In this document: positions 20,082 to 29,329 of the stretch, piece after piece
How the letters are laid out: each line of letters begins with the position of its first letter
How positions within the stretch are numbered: the first letter of the stretch is position 1
Source of the DNA: Anaerovorax odorimutans
GTDB taxonomy: Bacteria; Bacillota; Clostridia; Peptostreptococcales; Anaerovoracaceae
Assembly (NCBI RefSeq): GCF_024459955.1
Contig: NZ_JANFXK010000003.1
Coordinates: forward strand, 124,001 to 188,000
Direction of reading: 5' to 3'
DNA: 64,000 nt
The notes under the pieces: generated by a model
Database searches by the model: none
Seen by the model: the letters and a program-made list of their open reading frames with translations, nothing else
What the model was told of the DNA's origin: nothing
Made by a program: the position numbers and the translations under genes

Positions 20082-20648
20082 ATGAAAAGCACGATACGAA
20101 AAAGTACTTATCAGGCCATTTACCGGCTGCTGGACCGGGTCAGTCCTCTTGAGTCGGACTGCGGAAAGTTGTGCGGGGCCGCCTGCTGTACCTGTGGAGG
20201 CGACAGCGACGACGACGATTTCCAGCTGGGTATCTATTTGCTGCCCGGAGAAGAAAAGCTGTTTTCTCAAAAAGAGGAATGGCTTAAATGGTCTGCAGAA
20301 AGGGCTGAGGATTTTGATTTTCCCGATTCATGGTTTGGAAAAATTCATTTCATCCGCTGCAAAACGCCGCCTGTATGCCCCAGAGAACACAGACCGCTGC
20401 AATGCCGCTTTTTCCCCCTTGCTCCCCATTTAACCGAAGAAGGAGAACTGCGTCTCATTTTATGCACGACCCCGCTTCCCTATTCCTGCCCTTTAATCGA
20501 CCGGCAGATGAAGCTGACTCCATCTTTTATTCAGGCTACTTATACGGTCTGGACGCATCTGATTCGGGATCCTCTGATCTACGATTTAGTGCTGATGGAT
20601 TCAGAAGACCGGGAAGCAGAAGGCGTCCCGGTCAAAATTGTGCGATAG
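20082..20648 (+). CDS. YkgJ-like cysteine-cluster protein
   Basis: The 188-residue plus-strand protein has a dense cysteine cluster near residues 27-38 (DCGKLCGAACCTCGG), an acidic DSDDDD run, and later a CPREHRPLQCRFFPLAP segment. The last resembles the RP-x-C-R-x-FPL motif of YkgJ (CxxCxxCC) proteins, which are thought to bind zinc or iron-sulfur. Function is unknown. GGAG precedes the ATG. It is convergent with the MATE gene, with only 12 bases between stops. Confidence 0.6.
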   Translation: MKSTIRKSTYQAIYRLLDRVSPLESDCGKLCGAACCTCGGDSDDDDFQLGIYLLPGEEKLFSQKEEWLKWSAERAEDFDFPDSWFGKIHFIRCKTPPVCPREHRPLQCRFFPLAPHLTEEGELRLILCTTPLPYSCPLIDRQMKLTPSFIQATYTVWTHLIRDPLIYDLVLMDSEDREAEGVPVKIVR

Positions 20649-20660
20649 GTCCGGAGTCGA

Positions 20661-22025
20661 TTATTTCGTTCCCAGCCTGGATATGTCTTTTTTGAAAATA
20701 TAGCGCATTGCGATGATACTGAACAGGATCCCCATAACCTCTGCGATGGGGAACGCGAACCAAACCATTTTCAGCCCTCCGAACCTTGCCAGGAACCACG
20801 CCAGCGGCAGAATCCCGATCATCTGACGGATCAGAGAAGCCCAAAGGCTCATCATGCCATGACCGGTGGCCTGGAAAAAGGACGATGCCAGGATACCGAA
20901 CGATGCCGGTATAAAGCACAGGCTGATAGTCCTCAGCGCCGGAATACCGATTTCGTACATTCCCTGGGAAGCATTGAAAAGGCTTAGGAACTGACGCGGG
21001 AAAAGCTGGAATAAAATCAGCCCTACCGTCATGATGATGAAAGCCACCATGAAAGCTACTTTAAAGGCTTTTGTCAGACGTTCCTTGTCTCTGGCACCGT
21101 AGTTATATCCCATTACCGGCAGCGCGCCCTGATTCAGCCCGAATACCGGCATAAAAATGAAAGACTGCAGTCTCCCATAAACGCCGTTTACCGCAACCGC
21201 TGTCTCCGACAAACCTGCCAGAATGGCATTGAGTCCGAACTGCAGGATGGAAAGCATGGCCTGCATGAGAATGGCCGGAAGTCCCACGGAATAGATATCG
21301 CGGATGATATACTTTTCCATCTTAAAGCCCCGAACCTTAACAGTCACCTGATGATCTTTTTTGAACAGCAGGATCTGCCCCAGAATCATGGAGAACAGCT
21401 GCCCAATAATTGTAGCTACTGCCGCCCCGGTAACTCCCATTTCAGGGAATGGTCCGATGCCAAAGATTAAAATCGGGTCCAGCACAATATTTGTCACAGC
21501 CCCTACAATGCTGCAAAGCATCGGAAACAGCATGTTTCCCGTCGCCTGCAGGATCTTTTCCGTAGTCACCTGAACCAAAACAAATACCGAACCAATGGTG
21601 ATGATCCGCATGTACGCGATACCGTTTTCAACGATATATGGCGTATCGGACAGAAAGTTCATGTATATGTTGGAAAAAATAATTCCGATTAAAGCAAATC
21701 CTATCCAATTGAAAAAAGACAGCCTGTAACCGTGGCTGGCGGCCATATTGGCTTCTTCAAAACGCTTCGCGCCAAGCCTTCTGGAAATGAGGGAATTGAT
21801 TCCCACTCCGGTTCCAACGCCCACTGCGATAAGCAGCATTTGCACAGGGAAAATATAAGTGACAGCAGACAGCGCCTGCTCGCTGATCATGGACACAAAA
21901 ATACTATCGACAATGTTGTACAGCGCCTGAATCAGCATGGATAAAATGGCCGGCCAGGACATAGTCGCAATTAATTTTCCGATAGGCATGGTGCCCATCT
22001 TGTTTTCCTGAATCTGTTCGCCCAT
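20661..22025 (-). CDS. MATE family efflux transporter
   Basis: The 454-residue protein has about 12 membrane segments with the MATE layout (PAILSMLIQALYNIVDSIFV near the start, GVGTGVGINSLISRRLGAK, MEKYIIRDIYSVGLPAILMQ in the middle). Such proteins export drugs or metabolites using Na+ or H+ gradients. The ATG at 22025 is chosen; an in-frame GTG at 22049 overlaps the AAGGAGG that would be its own ribosome binding site. Confidence 0.92.
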   Translation of the reverse strand: MGEQIQENKMGTMPIGKLIATMSWPAILSMLIQALYNIVDSIFVSMISEQALSAVTYIFPVQMLLIAVGVGTGVGINSLISRRLGAKRFEEANMAASHGYRLSFFNWIGFALIGIIFSNIYMNFLSDTPYIVENGIAYMRIITIGSVFVLVQVTTEKILQATGNMLFPMLCSIVGAVTNIVLDPILIFGIGPFPEMGVTGAAVATIIGQLFSMILGQILLFKKDHQVTVKVRGFKMEKYIIRDIYSVGLPAILMQAMLSILQFGLNAILAGLSETAVAVNGVYGRLQSFIFMPVFGLNQGALPVMGYNYGARDKERLTKAFKVAFMVAFIIMTVGLILFQLFPRQFLSLFNASQGMYEIGIPALRTISLCFIPASFGILASSFFQATGHGMMSLWASLIRQMIGILPLAWFLARFGGLKMVWFAFPIAEVMGILFSIIAMRYIFKKDISRLGTK

Positions 22026-22137
22026 AAAAGAAAATACCTCCTTACTCACAAAGAGATATTATATTACGGTTTGAAACAAAATTCAACAAAGTTTATCCAC
22101 TTATTTGAAACTTATGGACCACCTTTCTCTCACGGAC

Positions 22138-22246
22138 AAGCAGCCCCGGTAGCAAATCCCGATTTTTACCGAAATTTACGCATTTTTCAACGCTCCCGCA
22201 ACCTTCAAGACGTCCTTGCGCATAAAACTGTCATTTTCTCGCTTTT
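22138..22246 (+). repeat. Partial copy of dispersed repeat family B
   Basis: The run CCGGTAGC...CCCGATTTTT, then TTTACGCATTTTTCAACG and later CTGTCATTTTCTCG aligns with the left and middle part of the element at 41861-42019. The right terminal hairpin is not seen. It lies between the MATE gene and the DUF2752 gene. This gap of about 300 bases otherwise holds no gene. Confidence 0.55.
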
Positions 22247-22334
22247 TTCGTAAGATCTTGGATATTTACTTCGCATACAGACGGGGGAACCGGGATCATA
22301 CGATATTCACCAGTCAACCGACGTAGCCTGCCGG

Positions 22335-22715
22335 TTACAGATTCCTGAAAACTCCAAAGATGAGCAGAAGAGCGACCATGATCCAGCAGCCGGTCTGCTG
22401 CCATCGGCGCATCGTCAAATCCCCATAGCGGATGTACCGCACACATAAGTATGCCAGCAGATATGCCAGAAATGGCAGACAGATAAAAACGGCAGGATTC
22501 CAGGAAAAAGCCCTTGAAAAATCAAAGCGCAAAATAGCCAGACACATGCGCGATACTCCGCACCCAGGGCATTTAAGGCCGGTAATCTGGTTAAACACGC
22601 AGGGCAGCCACCATCCCCAATGAGTCGCGCCATAAGCAAATACAAGGCCTGCGCCGGTCAGACTTCCCAGGATCAGCAGCACCTTCCCTGCACGCTTTTT
22701 CTGAATATCCATCAT
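22335..22715 (-). CDS. DUF2752 domain membrane protein
   Basis: The 126-residue protein has three predicted membrane segments and the family signature GLKCPGCGVSRMCLAIL (residues about 46-62). Function is unknown; the CPGCG motif could bind metal. It starts one base after the stop of the DUF4234 gene, so the two are one transcript. The pairing suggests a shared membrane role, but nothing shows what. Confidence 0.85.
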   Translation of the reverse strand: MMDIQKKRAGKVLLILGSLTGAGLVFAYGATHWGWWLPCVFNQITGLKCPGCGVSRMCLAILRFDFSRAFSWNPAVFICLPFLAYLLAYLCVRYIRYGDLTMRRWQQTGCWIMVALLLIFGVFRNL

Positions 22716-22716
22716 T

Positions 22717-23067
22717 TTAATAGATCGGATGGATCTTATTCATTTCGTTCTGTGAGAGAGCCAGCACGATGATATTGAATCCGAAGAGTTCAAGGATCAG
22801 ATACAGCACATTGCTGTCACGTCCAGTGACAATACCCCTCTCCGATTTGATCGTATCCAGCTTTTCGCCCATCTTGTAAGCCCAATAGATTCCATAGATA
22901 TTGCAGGTAATCAGGCTCAGCAGGAAACATGCCACACCTGACATATCGGCGGCGTATTCCGCCTTTTCACGATTGACCTCGTCGGTCAGCACCACAAACC
23001 AATAGATCGAATAGATTCCACAGGTGACTATGGATAATACAATAGATAATGCTATGTTTCTGTTCAT
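22717..23067 (-). CDS. DUF4234 domain membrane protein
   Basis: The 116-residue protein shows the paired CGIYSIYWF and CNIYGIYWAYKMGEKLD motifs of DUF4234, each within a membrane hairpin, and a C-terminal segment LALSQNEMNKIHPIY. Function is unknown. AGGA precedes the ATG. It is the first gene of a two-gene unit with DUF2752. Confidence 0.83.
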   Translation of the reverse strand: MNRNIALSIVLSIVTCGIYSIYWFVVLTDEVNREKAEYAADMSGVACFLLSLITCNIYGIYWAYKMGEKLDTIKSERGIVTGRDSNVLYLILELFGFNIIVLALSQNEMNKIHPIY

Positions 23068-23176
23068 TATGAATTCCTACCCCTTCTTTTATTTACTAGT
23101 CTTATCATACGTTTTCAATTATAGGTTGATGCCTTTTCTTATGCAAGAGGATTTAAACATTGTTAATAATAATGTC

Positions 23177-23456
23177 ATAATTTGCGAGCTGTGTCGAGCA
23201 AATTTCACGTATTCTGTACCTTGCGGCGAAGCCGGCTCAATCAGTCAGAATCGTATAATTTGCGAGCTGTGTCGAGCCAAATGCACATTTGTTCAACAAC
23301 CGCTTCATTTCGGCTTTGTTGTTGATGTATTTCCAAGGTTTGCGGACTGTGTTCCTGTTCAAAACTGAATTTTCATCGAAATTCTGTGCTGCCGGGTGCT
23401 ACATCCTTGAAAAAACGTCAACAAAAACCTGATTTTTCGCTGCGTGTTGATAAAAA
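23177..23456 (-). repeat. Long dispersed repeat C (copy 1), containing palindromic repeat A
   Basis: Read on the minus strand, this non-coding block shares successive conserved pieces with 61572-61917. These are TTTTTATCAACACG-AGCG, the stem TCAACA...TGTTGA, TTTTTTCAAGGAT, TTGAACAGGA, CCTTGGAAATACATCAACAA and TGTTGAACAAAT-TGCAT. Both copies end in the palindromic family A motif (GAATACGTGAAA...TCGAC...GCTCG). A second partial A motif sits at 23255-23277. No ORF is conserved between the copies. It fills most of the 530-base gap between DUF4234 and pflB. Confidence 0.75.
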
Positions 23457-23531
23457 TCGAAATTTACCTTTTAAGCATGTTTTCAGATGAGCCGATCCTT
23501 GCAGCGCAGCGGACTGTGCTGCAAGATATAT

Positions 23532-23566
23532 AAAAATGCGGACCCTTTACGAAAGGTCCGCATTTT
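23532..23566 (-). terminator. Intrinsic terminator of pflB
   Basis: A 12-pair stem AAAATGCGGACC/GGTCCGCATTTT with a ten-base loop is followed on the minus strand by TTTTTATATAT. It lies 32 bases downstream of the pflB stop. Confidence 0.85.
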
Positions 23567-23597
23567 ACCGGTGCCCGTGTGGCACAGAATCACATTT

Positions 23598-25829
23598 TTA
23601 CATTGCTCCGTGGAAGGTCCGCTTGATTACTTCTTCCTGCTGCTCTCTGCTGAGCCGCACGAAGTTTACGGCGTAGCCGGATACACGAATTGTCAGGGAC
23701 GGATACTGTTCCGGATGCTCCATAGCCTGTTTCAGGAGTTCTTTGCGCATAACGTTTACGTTGAGATGGTGCGCTCCCTGGCAGAAGTAACCGTCCAGCA
23801 GGGAAACCAGATTGTATTCCTGCTGCCCTGCGTCCTTGCCCAGCGCTTCCGGGATGATGGAGAAGGTATTGGACACCCCGTCCTGACAGACAGTACGATA
23901 CGGAATCTTCGCCACCGTATTCAGCGAAGCCACAGCACCGTTCACGTCTCTTCCATGCATCGGATTGGCTCCCGGCGCCAACGGTTCTCCATATTTTCTG
24001 CCGTCCGGGGTATTGCCCGTTTTCTTTCCATACATAACGTTGGAAGTGATCGTCAGCGCTGACAGTGTGTGTCTCGCGTCTCTGTACATCGGATGCTTTT
24101 TCAGTTCCGCGGAAAAATGCTTGACAATCTCCACTGCGATGTCATCGACCGCATCGTCATCGTTTCCATATTTCGGGAAGTCACCTTCCACTTCAAAGTC
24201 CACGGCCACGCCCTGCTCATTTCGAATCGGGCGAACCTTTGCGAATTTGATAGCGGAAAGCGAGTCGGCGGCACAGGAAAGTCCGGCGATACCGAAAGCA
24301 GTCAGTCTTTCCACATGGGTATCATGCAGCGCCATCTGGCTGGCTTCATAAGCGTACTTATCGTGCATATAGTGGATCACGTTCATCGTATCCACATAAA
24401 GCTCGGCCACATAGGAAAGAACCTTCTTATAGCTGAGCATTACCTCGTTGAAATCCAGCACATCGTCGAATTCCAAAGGCTTGATCTTGGGAATGACCAC
24501 ATCTCCTGTCAGCTCGTCCAGTCCGCCGTTGATGGCATAGAGAAGCGATTTAACCACATTGGCTCTGGCCCCGAAGAACTGCATCTGCTTACCTACGCTC
24601 ATGGCGGAAACGCAGCAGGATATGGCATAGTCATCGCCGTAAACAGGGCGCATTACATCATCGTTTTCATACTGAATGGAATCCGTCTCAATACTCATCT
24701 TGGTACAGTAGCGCTTAAAATTCTCCGGCAGATTCTGGCTCCAGAGAACGGTCAGATTCGGTTCCGGTGCTGTGCCCAGATTTTTTAATGTATGTAAGAA
24801 ACGGAAGGAATTCTTCGTTACCAATGTGGTGCCTTTTACGCTCATACCGCCGATGGCTTCGGTCACCCATGTCGGATCGCCGCCAAACAGCTCATTGTAT
24901 TCCGGCGTTCTCAGGTGTCTCACCAGACGCAGCTTGATAACGAACTGATCGATCAGCTCCTGAGCTTCTTTTTCCGTCAGAGTTCCCCGTTCCAGATCCC
25001 GCTGGATATAGATATCGAGGAAAGTAGAAGTTCTTCCCAGGGAAGTGGCGGCTCCGTTATTTTCCTTAACTCCTGCCAGGTATCCCAGATACAGGAACTG
25101 GACTGCTTCGCGGGCATTTCCCGCAGGCTGGCTGAGGTCGATGCCGTATGACGCGGCCATGGCCTTGACTTCCTTGAGAGCCCGAACCTGCTCGTGCAGC
25201 TCTTCCCGGATACGGATCAGCTCGTCGGTCATCGGGCCGTCAGCCATCTGGATATCCTGCTCTTTTTGTTCGATCAGATAGTCAATACCGTAGAGCGCGA
25301 TCCGTCTGTAATCGCCGATGATTCTTCCTCTTCCGTAAGCGTCGGGAAGCCCTGTGAGAAGGCCGTTATGCCTGGCCACTTTCGTACGCTCCGGATAAGC
25401 ATCGAAAACCCCCTCATTGTGAGTCTTGCGGAATTCGTGGAAACGACGCTTGATCTCCGGATTCATTTCATAACCGTACTGCTGGAGAGCGGATTCCGCC
25501 ATACGGATACCACCGTAGAGATTAACCATGCGTTTGAGGGGAGCATCGGTCTGAAGGCCTACAATCACTTCGTTATCCTTATCAATGTATCCCGGTTTAA
25601 AGTTATCAATACCGGAAACAACGTCTGTTTCTACATCATAAATACCATTTTCAATCTCTTCCAGGAGCAGTTCCTTGCACCTGCCCCAGACCTTCTCCGT
25701 TCTCTCTGTGGTTCCCTCCAGAAAACTGTCGTCTCCGCTGTAAGGCGTCACGTTCTTCTGAATGAAGTTTCTCACATCAATCACGTGTCTCCAGTTTCCG
25801 CTGTTAAATCCTTCCCATTCTTTTCTCAT
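23598..25829 (-). CDS. pflB: Formate C-acetyltransferase (pyruvate formate-lyase)
   Basis: The 743-residue protein starts at the ATG at 25829 ([20 protein letters not shown]), ten bases after GGAGG. Longer in-frame extensions would pass through the leader hairpin. The adjacent active-site cysteines ([13 protein letters not shown]) and the C-terminal glycyl-radical motif ([13 protein letters not shown]) are both intact. PFL converts pyruvate and CoA to acetyl-CoA and formate under anaerobic conditions. The activating radical-SAM enzyme (pflA), often next door, is not in this window. A promoter and attenuator-like hairpin precede the gene. Confidence 0.97.
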   Translation of the reverse strand: MRKEWEGFNSGNWRHVIDVRNFIQKNVTPYSGDDSFLEGTTERTEKVWGRCKELLLEEIENGIYDVETDVVSGIDNFKPGYIDKDNEVIVGLQTDAPLKRMVNLYGGIRMAESALQQYGYEMNPEIKRRFHEFRKTHNEGVFDAYPERTKVARHNGLLTGLPDAYGRGRIIGDYRRIALYGIDYLIEQKEQDIQMADGPMTDELIRIREELHEQVRALKEVKAMAASYGIDLSQPAGNAREAVQFLYLGYLAGVKENNGAATSLGRTSTFLDIYIQRDLERGTLTEKEAQELIDQFVIKLRLVRHLRTPEYNELFGGDPTWVTEAIGGMSVKGTTLVTKNSFRFLHTLKNLGTAPEPNLTVLWSQNLPENFKRYCTKMSIETDSIQYENDDVMRPVYGDDYAISCCVSAMSVGKQMQFFGARANVVKSLLYAINGGLDELTGDVVIPKIKPLEFDDVLDFNEVMLSYKKVLSYVAELYVDTMNVIHYMHDKYAYEASQMALHDTHVERLTAFGIAGLSCAADSLSAIKFAKVRPIRNEQGVAVDFEVEGDFPKYGNDDDAVDDIAVEIVKHFSAELKKHPMYRDARHTLSALTITSNVMYGKKTGNTPDGRKYGEPLAPGANPMHGRDVNGAVASLNTVAKIPYRTVCQDGVSNTFSIIPEALGKDAGQQEYNLVSLLDGYFCQGAHHLNVNVMRKELLKQAMEHPEQYPSLTIRVSGYAVNFVRLSREQQEEVIKRTFHGAM

Positions 25830-25856
25830 CTTATTTTTACCTCCATGCAATCGACC

Positions 25857-25911
25857 AAAATAGAAAAAGCCGCACCATCCGGGCTCTTTCTCAGCCCAGA
25901 CGGTCGGCTTT
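25857..25911 (-). terminator. Attenuator-like hairpin in the pflB leader
   Basis: On the minus strand AAAGCCG-ACC...GGGCT pairs with AGCCC...GGT-CGGCTTT, and TTTTTCTATTTT follows. It sits between the pflB promoter (25970-25999) and start codon (25829), about 30 bases before the latter. It could stop transcripts within the leader; alternatively it terminates read-through from the upstream secreted-protein gene. Confidence 0.6.
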
Positions 25912-25969
25912 GGTTCACGATCATACTCCATGTGGTTTCTTCCACTTCCGTCAGTCATATGACTTTTTG

Positions 25970-25999
25970 AATATACTATATCTTGGGGTCTGTTGTCAA
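25970..25999 (-). promoter_or_regulatory. Sigma-A promoter of pflB
   Basis: On the minus strand a perfect -35 TTGACA and a -10 TATATT are 18 bases apart. The predicted start leaves a leader of about 130 bases that contains the attenuator-like hairpin. Confidence 0.7.
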
Positions 26000-26030
26000 G
26001 AAATTTTGTATGGAGATTTTTAAAATCTGC

Positions 26031-26648
26031 TCAGGGTCTGCATACTTTGCAGGGGTCATATCCCTGTGCGACCGCCTCAGATCTGGAGATGGCGATTTTA
26101 CTTCTGCTCAGATAGCGGCAGCTGCCTCTGTGGAATTTTGATCCGGTCTTTGTAATGTATACCGTTTTGCCGGAGCTGCTCTGTTTTTTGGCCTTTGGGG
26201 TAGCTGTCCTGACTTTACTGTAAGCGCTGTATACCGTTTTACCGCCCTTCTTTTTATAGGCGCGCATTTTATATTTTACTTTTTTGCCGGTTTTTAGATT
26301 TTTATTCGTCCAGGATTTCGTACCAGCCTTCTTTATGGTTTTCACGACCGTATACTTTTTCTTCTCGTTGTTGTACTTATAAATTTTATATCCGGACGCG
26401 CCGCTGACCTTTTTCCAGCTGAGCTTTACCTTTGTGGCTCCCGTCGCCTTTGCTTTTAAATCCGGCTTAGCCAGTTCGCTGGCCGCAGGTACGGCTTTTG
26501 TTTTGACTGTGCTTAAAGCAGAGGTGTTTTTCCAGGCCGCATTGGTTGGTCCCCCGGTCTGCGCACTTGCCGGCACAGCAAAGCCCATGGTCAATACTAC
26601 TGTAAGTGTAATAATTGCTGCAATTGTTTTTCGTTTGATACTTTTCAT
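26031..26648 (-). CDS. Secreted Lys-rich fibronectin-like protein with C-terminal metal-site-like motif
   Basis: The 205-residue protein has a signal peptide (MKSIKRKTIAAIIT..., cleavage near PASA, residue 29). A Lys-rich Fn3-like domain (about 60-150; GASGYKIYKY, KMRAYKKKGGKTVYSAYSK) is similar to the tail of the protease at 4530-6611. The C-terminus, YITKTGSKFHRGSCRYLSRS...GYDPCKVCRP, is a widespread extracellular motif resembling an Ada-type Cys4 or Cys/His metal site. Role unknown; surface binding is a guess. Confidence 0.75.
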   Translation of the reverse strand: MKSIKRKTIAAIITLTVVLTMGFAVPASAQTGGPTNAAWKNTSALSTVKTKAVPAASELAKPDLKAKATGATKVKLSWKKVSGASGYKIYKYNNEKKKYTVVKTIKKAGTKSWTNKNLKTGKKVKYKMRAYKKKGGKTVYSAYSKVRTATPKAKKQSSSGKTVYITKTGSKFHRGSCRYLSRSKIAISRSEAVAQGYDPCKVCRP

Positions 26649-26750
26649 AATTACTTTCCTCCCTAACGGAGAACAGTATACCAGATATCTCTGTATTTTA
26701 AAAGAAAGATTCTAATTACTATCGTTTGTGAACAGATGCGCAGTAAAACC

Positions 26751-28667
26751 TCATCCCTCCAAAATCCAGGCAAGCGCATCTTCTTCGGGCATCGGCTTTG
26801 CGAAAAGAAATCCCTGAATAAGGTCGATGCCGCACTGGCAGACAAAGCGTTCCTGCGCCTCGGTCTCTACGCCTTCCGCCAGTACTTGCAGGCCCATTTC
26901 ATGGAAAATCCCCGTCATGCTTTTTACCATCATTGCCGACTGCCTGTTGTCCATGGATGCCCAGATAAGACTCTTGTCCAGTTTTACCGTATCCAGAGGC
27001 GTCGTCATAACAGAGACAAAATTCGAATAGCCCGTACCAAAATCATCCAGCTCCAAAAGAACGCCCCGCCGCTGCATACGGTCTGCAAATTCTTCAACAA
27101 TTTTTGTATTTTCAGCCAGAATACTTTCTGTAATCTCGATCTTAATTTTGGGGAATGGCGTTTTATTGCGCGCTATGATTTCTTCTACCCGATCCGCCAG
27201 ATCCATCTGTGAAAACATATGCCCGGAAAAATTCACGTGAACACCTTCAAACTCCGGCACTTTCTCTGTCACCCGATTGATGAACAGGCAGGCCTTTTCC
27301 AGCACCTGATAGGTCATCTCCACGATGTTTCCCGTATCTTCGGCAATGGGAATGAATTCATTGGGGTAAAGCGGTCCCAGCGGCGAATCGGGGATACGGA
27401 GCAGGGATTCGGCCGCTACATATTTTCCGGTATGATTGGAGATGATCGGCTGATAAAAGAGGGAAAAACTGTTTTCTTCCAGATTTTTCTCCAGTATACG
27501 AACAATCTCCGTACGCCGGCGCACTGCATCCAGCATTTCCTGCCCACAATAATATACATTTGTGTTCTTGCTTTTCTTTGCCTGGACCACGGCATACTCA
27601 ATACCATTAATTAAATCCTCCACCGTTTCCGCGCTCTCAGGGTAACGTACAATACCAATAACCGCCGGTATCAGGCAGCTGTTTTCATCTATGGTCCAGC
27701 TTTCCTGCATGCGCTTTTTCAGTGTCGCTACGGTGCCGCGTATACTGTCTTCACTGGCGTCGCGGAAGATCAGGGCAAACTCATCGCCTCCGTATCGGTA
27801 CAAGCCGCGGGGTTTTGCGGTTTTTTCAAGAAATTTTCCGATCTCCCGAAGAAAGCGGTCTCCCGTATGCTGCCCATATGTATCATTGATTCGACGGAAT
27901 TTTCTCAGCGACAGCACAATAATCGTGAAATTACGCGATTTCTTCGTCTGAAGCTCCAGCATTTTAAGCATCTCCTGCCGGTTTGGCAGTCCGGTCAGAT
28001 AGTCAGTGGAATTCTGCTTGTTCTGCAGGTACAGATAAATGATCAAAAGGGCGCAGGTCGCCGCTGATCCCGAAAGAATTACTTCCGGATAAAGCTGCTG
28101 AACGATAATCACCAGAACGGCGATCACCGGAAAAGCGGTCAGAATTTTTCGAATGACCGGGTCCACCTGCGCTCTCCTGACAAAGGCGACGCAAATAGCG
28201 GCCAGACAGTAAATATAAAAGATCAGATAGGTGGTCATAATCAGTGGGCCCTGGGAGTAGTTTCCCGCGGCGTTAATCAAAAAGAGTTTTTTGCAAAAGG
28301 GATTTATCAATACCACAAATAAATAGAGCACCCCCGGAATGGAACTCCATTTCATAATCCGCAGAGCGTTTCCCTGGGATTCAAAGACCGTAGCGATGGT
28401 ATAAAAAAAATAGGCCATCCCCATCAGCGGCGTAGCGATAAAGTAGATCGTAGTCACCAGCCAGGTCAGGAAATTCACCGAATAATTCGGATAGGTCAGC
28501 ATCACCGTGGATAGGATATTGAAACCAATCGCACAGAAAGTCGCCAGAAAACAAAAATAAAACAGTCGGTTTTTCAGAGAAGGAACCAGATTGCTCTTTC
28601 GCGAATAAAACCAGATGATAAACAGATATACGAGAGAGATACATTCGGCTGCGATATTCCAGTGCAT
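26751..28667 (-). CDS. Membrane GGDEF/EAL cyclic-di-GMP enzyme
   Basis: The 638-residue protein has an N-terminal membrane region of about seven helices (1-215), a GGDEF domain (about 225-370) with the intact YRYGGDEFALIF motif, and an EAL domain (about 385-630). The latter has KIEITESIL, DDFGTGYSN and EGVETEAQ motifs, but the signature is ESLLR instead of EALLR. Both synthesis and hydrolysis of c-di-GMP are possible; the Ala-to-Ser change is conservative and the downstream metal ligands are present. The sensed signal is unknown. It appears monocistronic. Confidence 0.92.
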   Translation of the reverse strand: MHWNIAAECISLVYLFIIWFYSRKSNLVPSLKNRLFYFCFLATFCAIGFNILSTVMLTYPNYSVNFLTWLVTTIYFIATPLMGMAYFFYTIATVFESQGNALRIMKWSSIPGVLYLFVVLINPFCKKLFLINAAGNYSQGPLIMTTYLIFYIYCLAAICVAFVRRAQVDPVIRKILTAFPVIAVLVIIVQQLYPEVILSGSAATCALLIIYLYLQNKQNSTDYLTGLPNRQEMLKMLELQTKKSRNFTIIVLSLRKFRRINDTYGQHTGDRFLREIGKFLEKTAKPRGLYRYGGDEFALIFRDASEDSIRGTVATLKKRMQESWTIDENSCLIPAVIGIVRYPESAETVEDLINGIEYAVVQAKKSKNTNVYYCGQEMLDAVRRRTEIVRILEKNLEENSFSLFYQPIISNHTGKYVAAESLLRIPDSPLGPLYPNEFIPIAEDTGNIVEMTYQVLEKACLFINRVTEKVPEFEGVHVNFSGHMFSQMDLADRVEEIIARNKTPFPKIKIEITESILAENTKIVEEFADRMQRRGVLLELDDFGTGYSNFVSVMTTPLDTVKLDKSLIWASMDNRQSAMMVKSMTGIFHEMGLQVLAEGVETEAQERFVCQCGIDLIQGFLFAKPMPEEDALAWILEG

Positions 28668-28885
28668 TTTAAACCTCTTTTAACATGGATTTATATAGCG
28701 ACAGGCCAGTTTTTTATGTATTATCCGGCCGGTTGTACAAAGACTGCTAGAGTAAATATTCTTCCCTAGCATTTTATCATATCAGCCCTTGCTTTTCAAC
28801 GGATTCGATGGCATATGCGGATTTCGCGCAACAAGATAATAGAACAGATCGGATTTGGTGTTTGAAGAGATCCGTAGATTTTAAA

Positions 28886-29245
28886 AGTTTTGGGCAGCCC
28901 GTAAGCCGGGTTCTGTATTTGGCAATCATCTATCTCGACGTACTGTCGCCAGCACGCTCCAGCGACCTACCTCTCGGGCAGGGACGGGCAGCCCCCTCTT
29001 ATGCCCTGTTTGGTCTTGCTCCGGATGGGGTTTACACGGGAGGTATGTTACCATATCTCCCGGTGAGCTCTTACCTCACCATTTCACCCTTACCACGGCA
29101 TTACCCGTTTCGGCGGTGTGTTTCTGTTGCACTTTCCCTATAGTTACCTACGCCAGACGTTATCTGGCATCCTCGCCCTATGGAGCCCGGACTTTCCTCA
29201 TACACCCCTGACGGTGCACGCAACTGCCTGGACTACCCAAAACTT
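28886..29245 (-). ncRNA. rnpB: RNase P RNA
   Basis: The minus strand contains the conserved RNase P core: GAGGAAAGTCCGGGCTCC near the 5' end, GGTAAGGGTGAAATGG, GTAAACCCCATCCGGAGCAAGACC, the GAGAGGTAGG region and ACAGAACCCGGCTTACGGG near the 3' end. The termini pair (AGTTTTGGGTAG with GCTGCCCAAAACT). The arrangement looks like the common type A. It is the catalytic subunit maturing tRNA 5' ends. Ends are set from the terminal helix. Confidence 0.95.
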
Positions 29246-29250
29246 TGTTT

Positions 29251-29280
29251 ATTATATCATTTTCAAGGGACCTGTGTCCA
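29251..29280 (-). promoter_or_regulatory. Promoter of rnpB
   Basis: On the minus strand a -35 TGGACA and a perfect -10 TATAAT are 18 bases apart. The expected start is about six bases on, matching the 5' end of the RNase P RNA. Confidence 0.75.
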
Positions 29281-29329
29281 CATTTGTTTTTATGAGTTTA
29301 TGATCCGGCTACGGAAAACCGCTCCTTCC

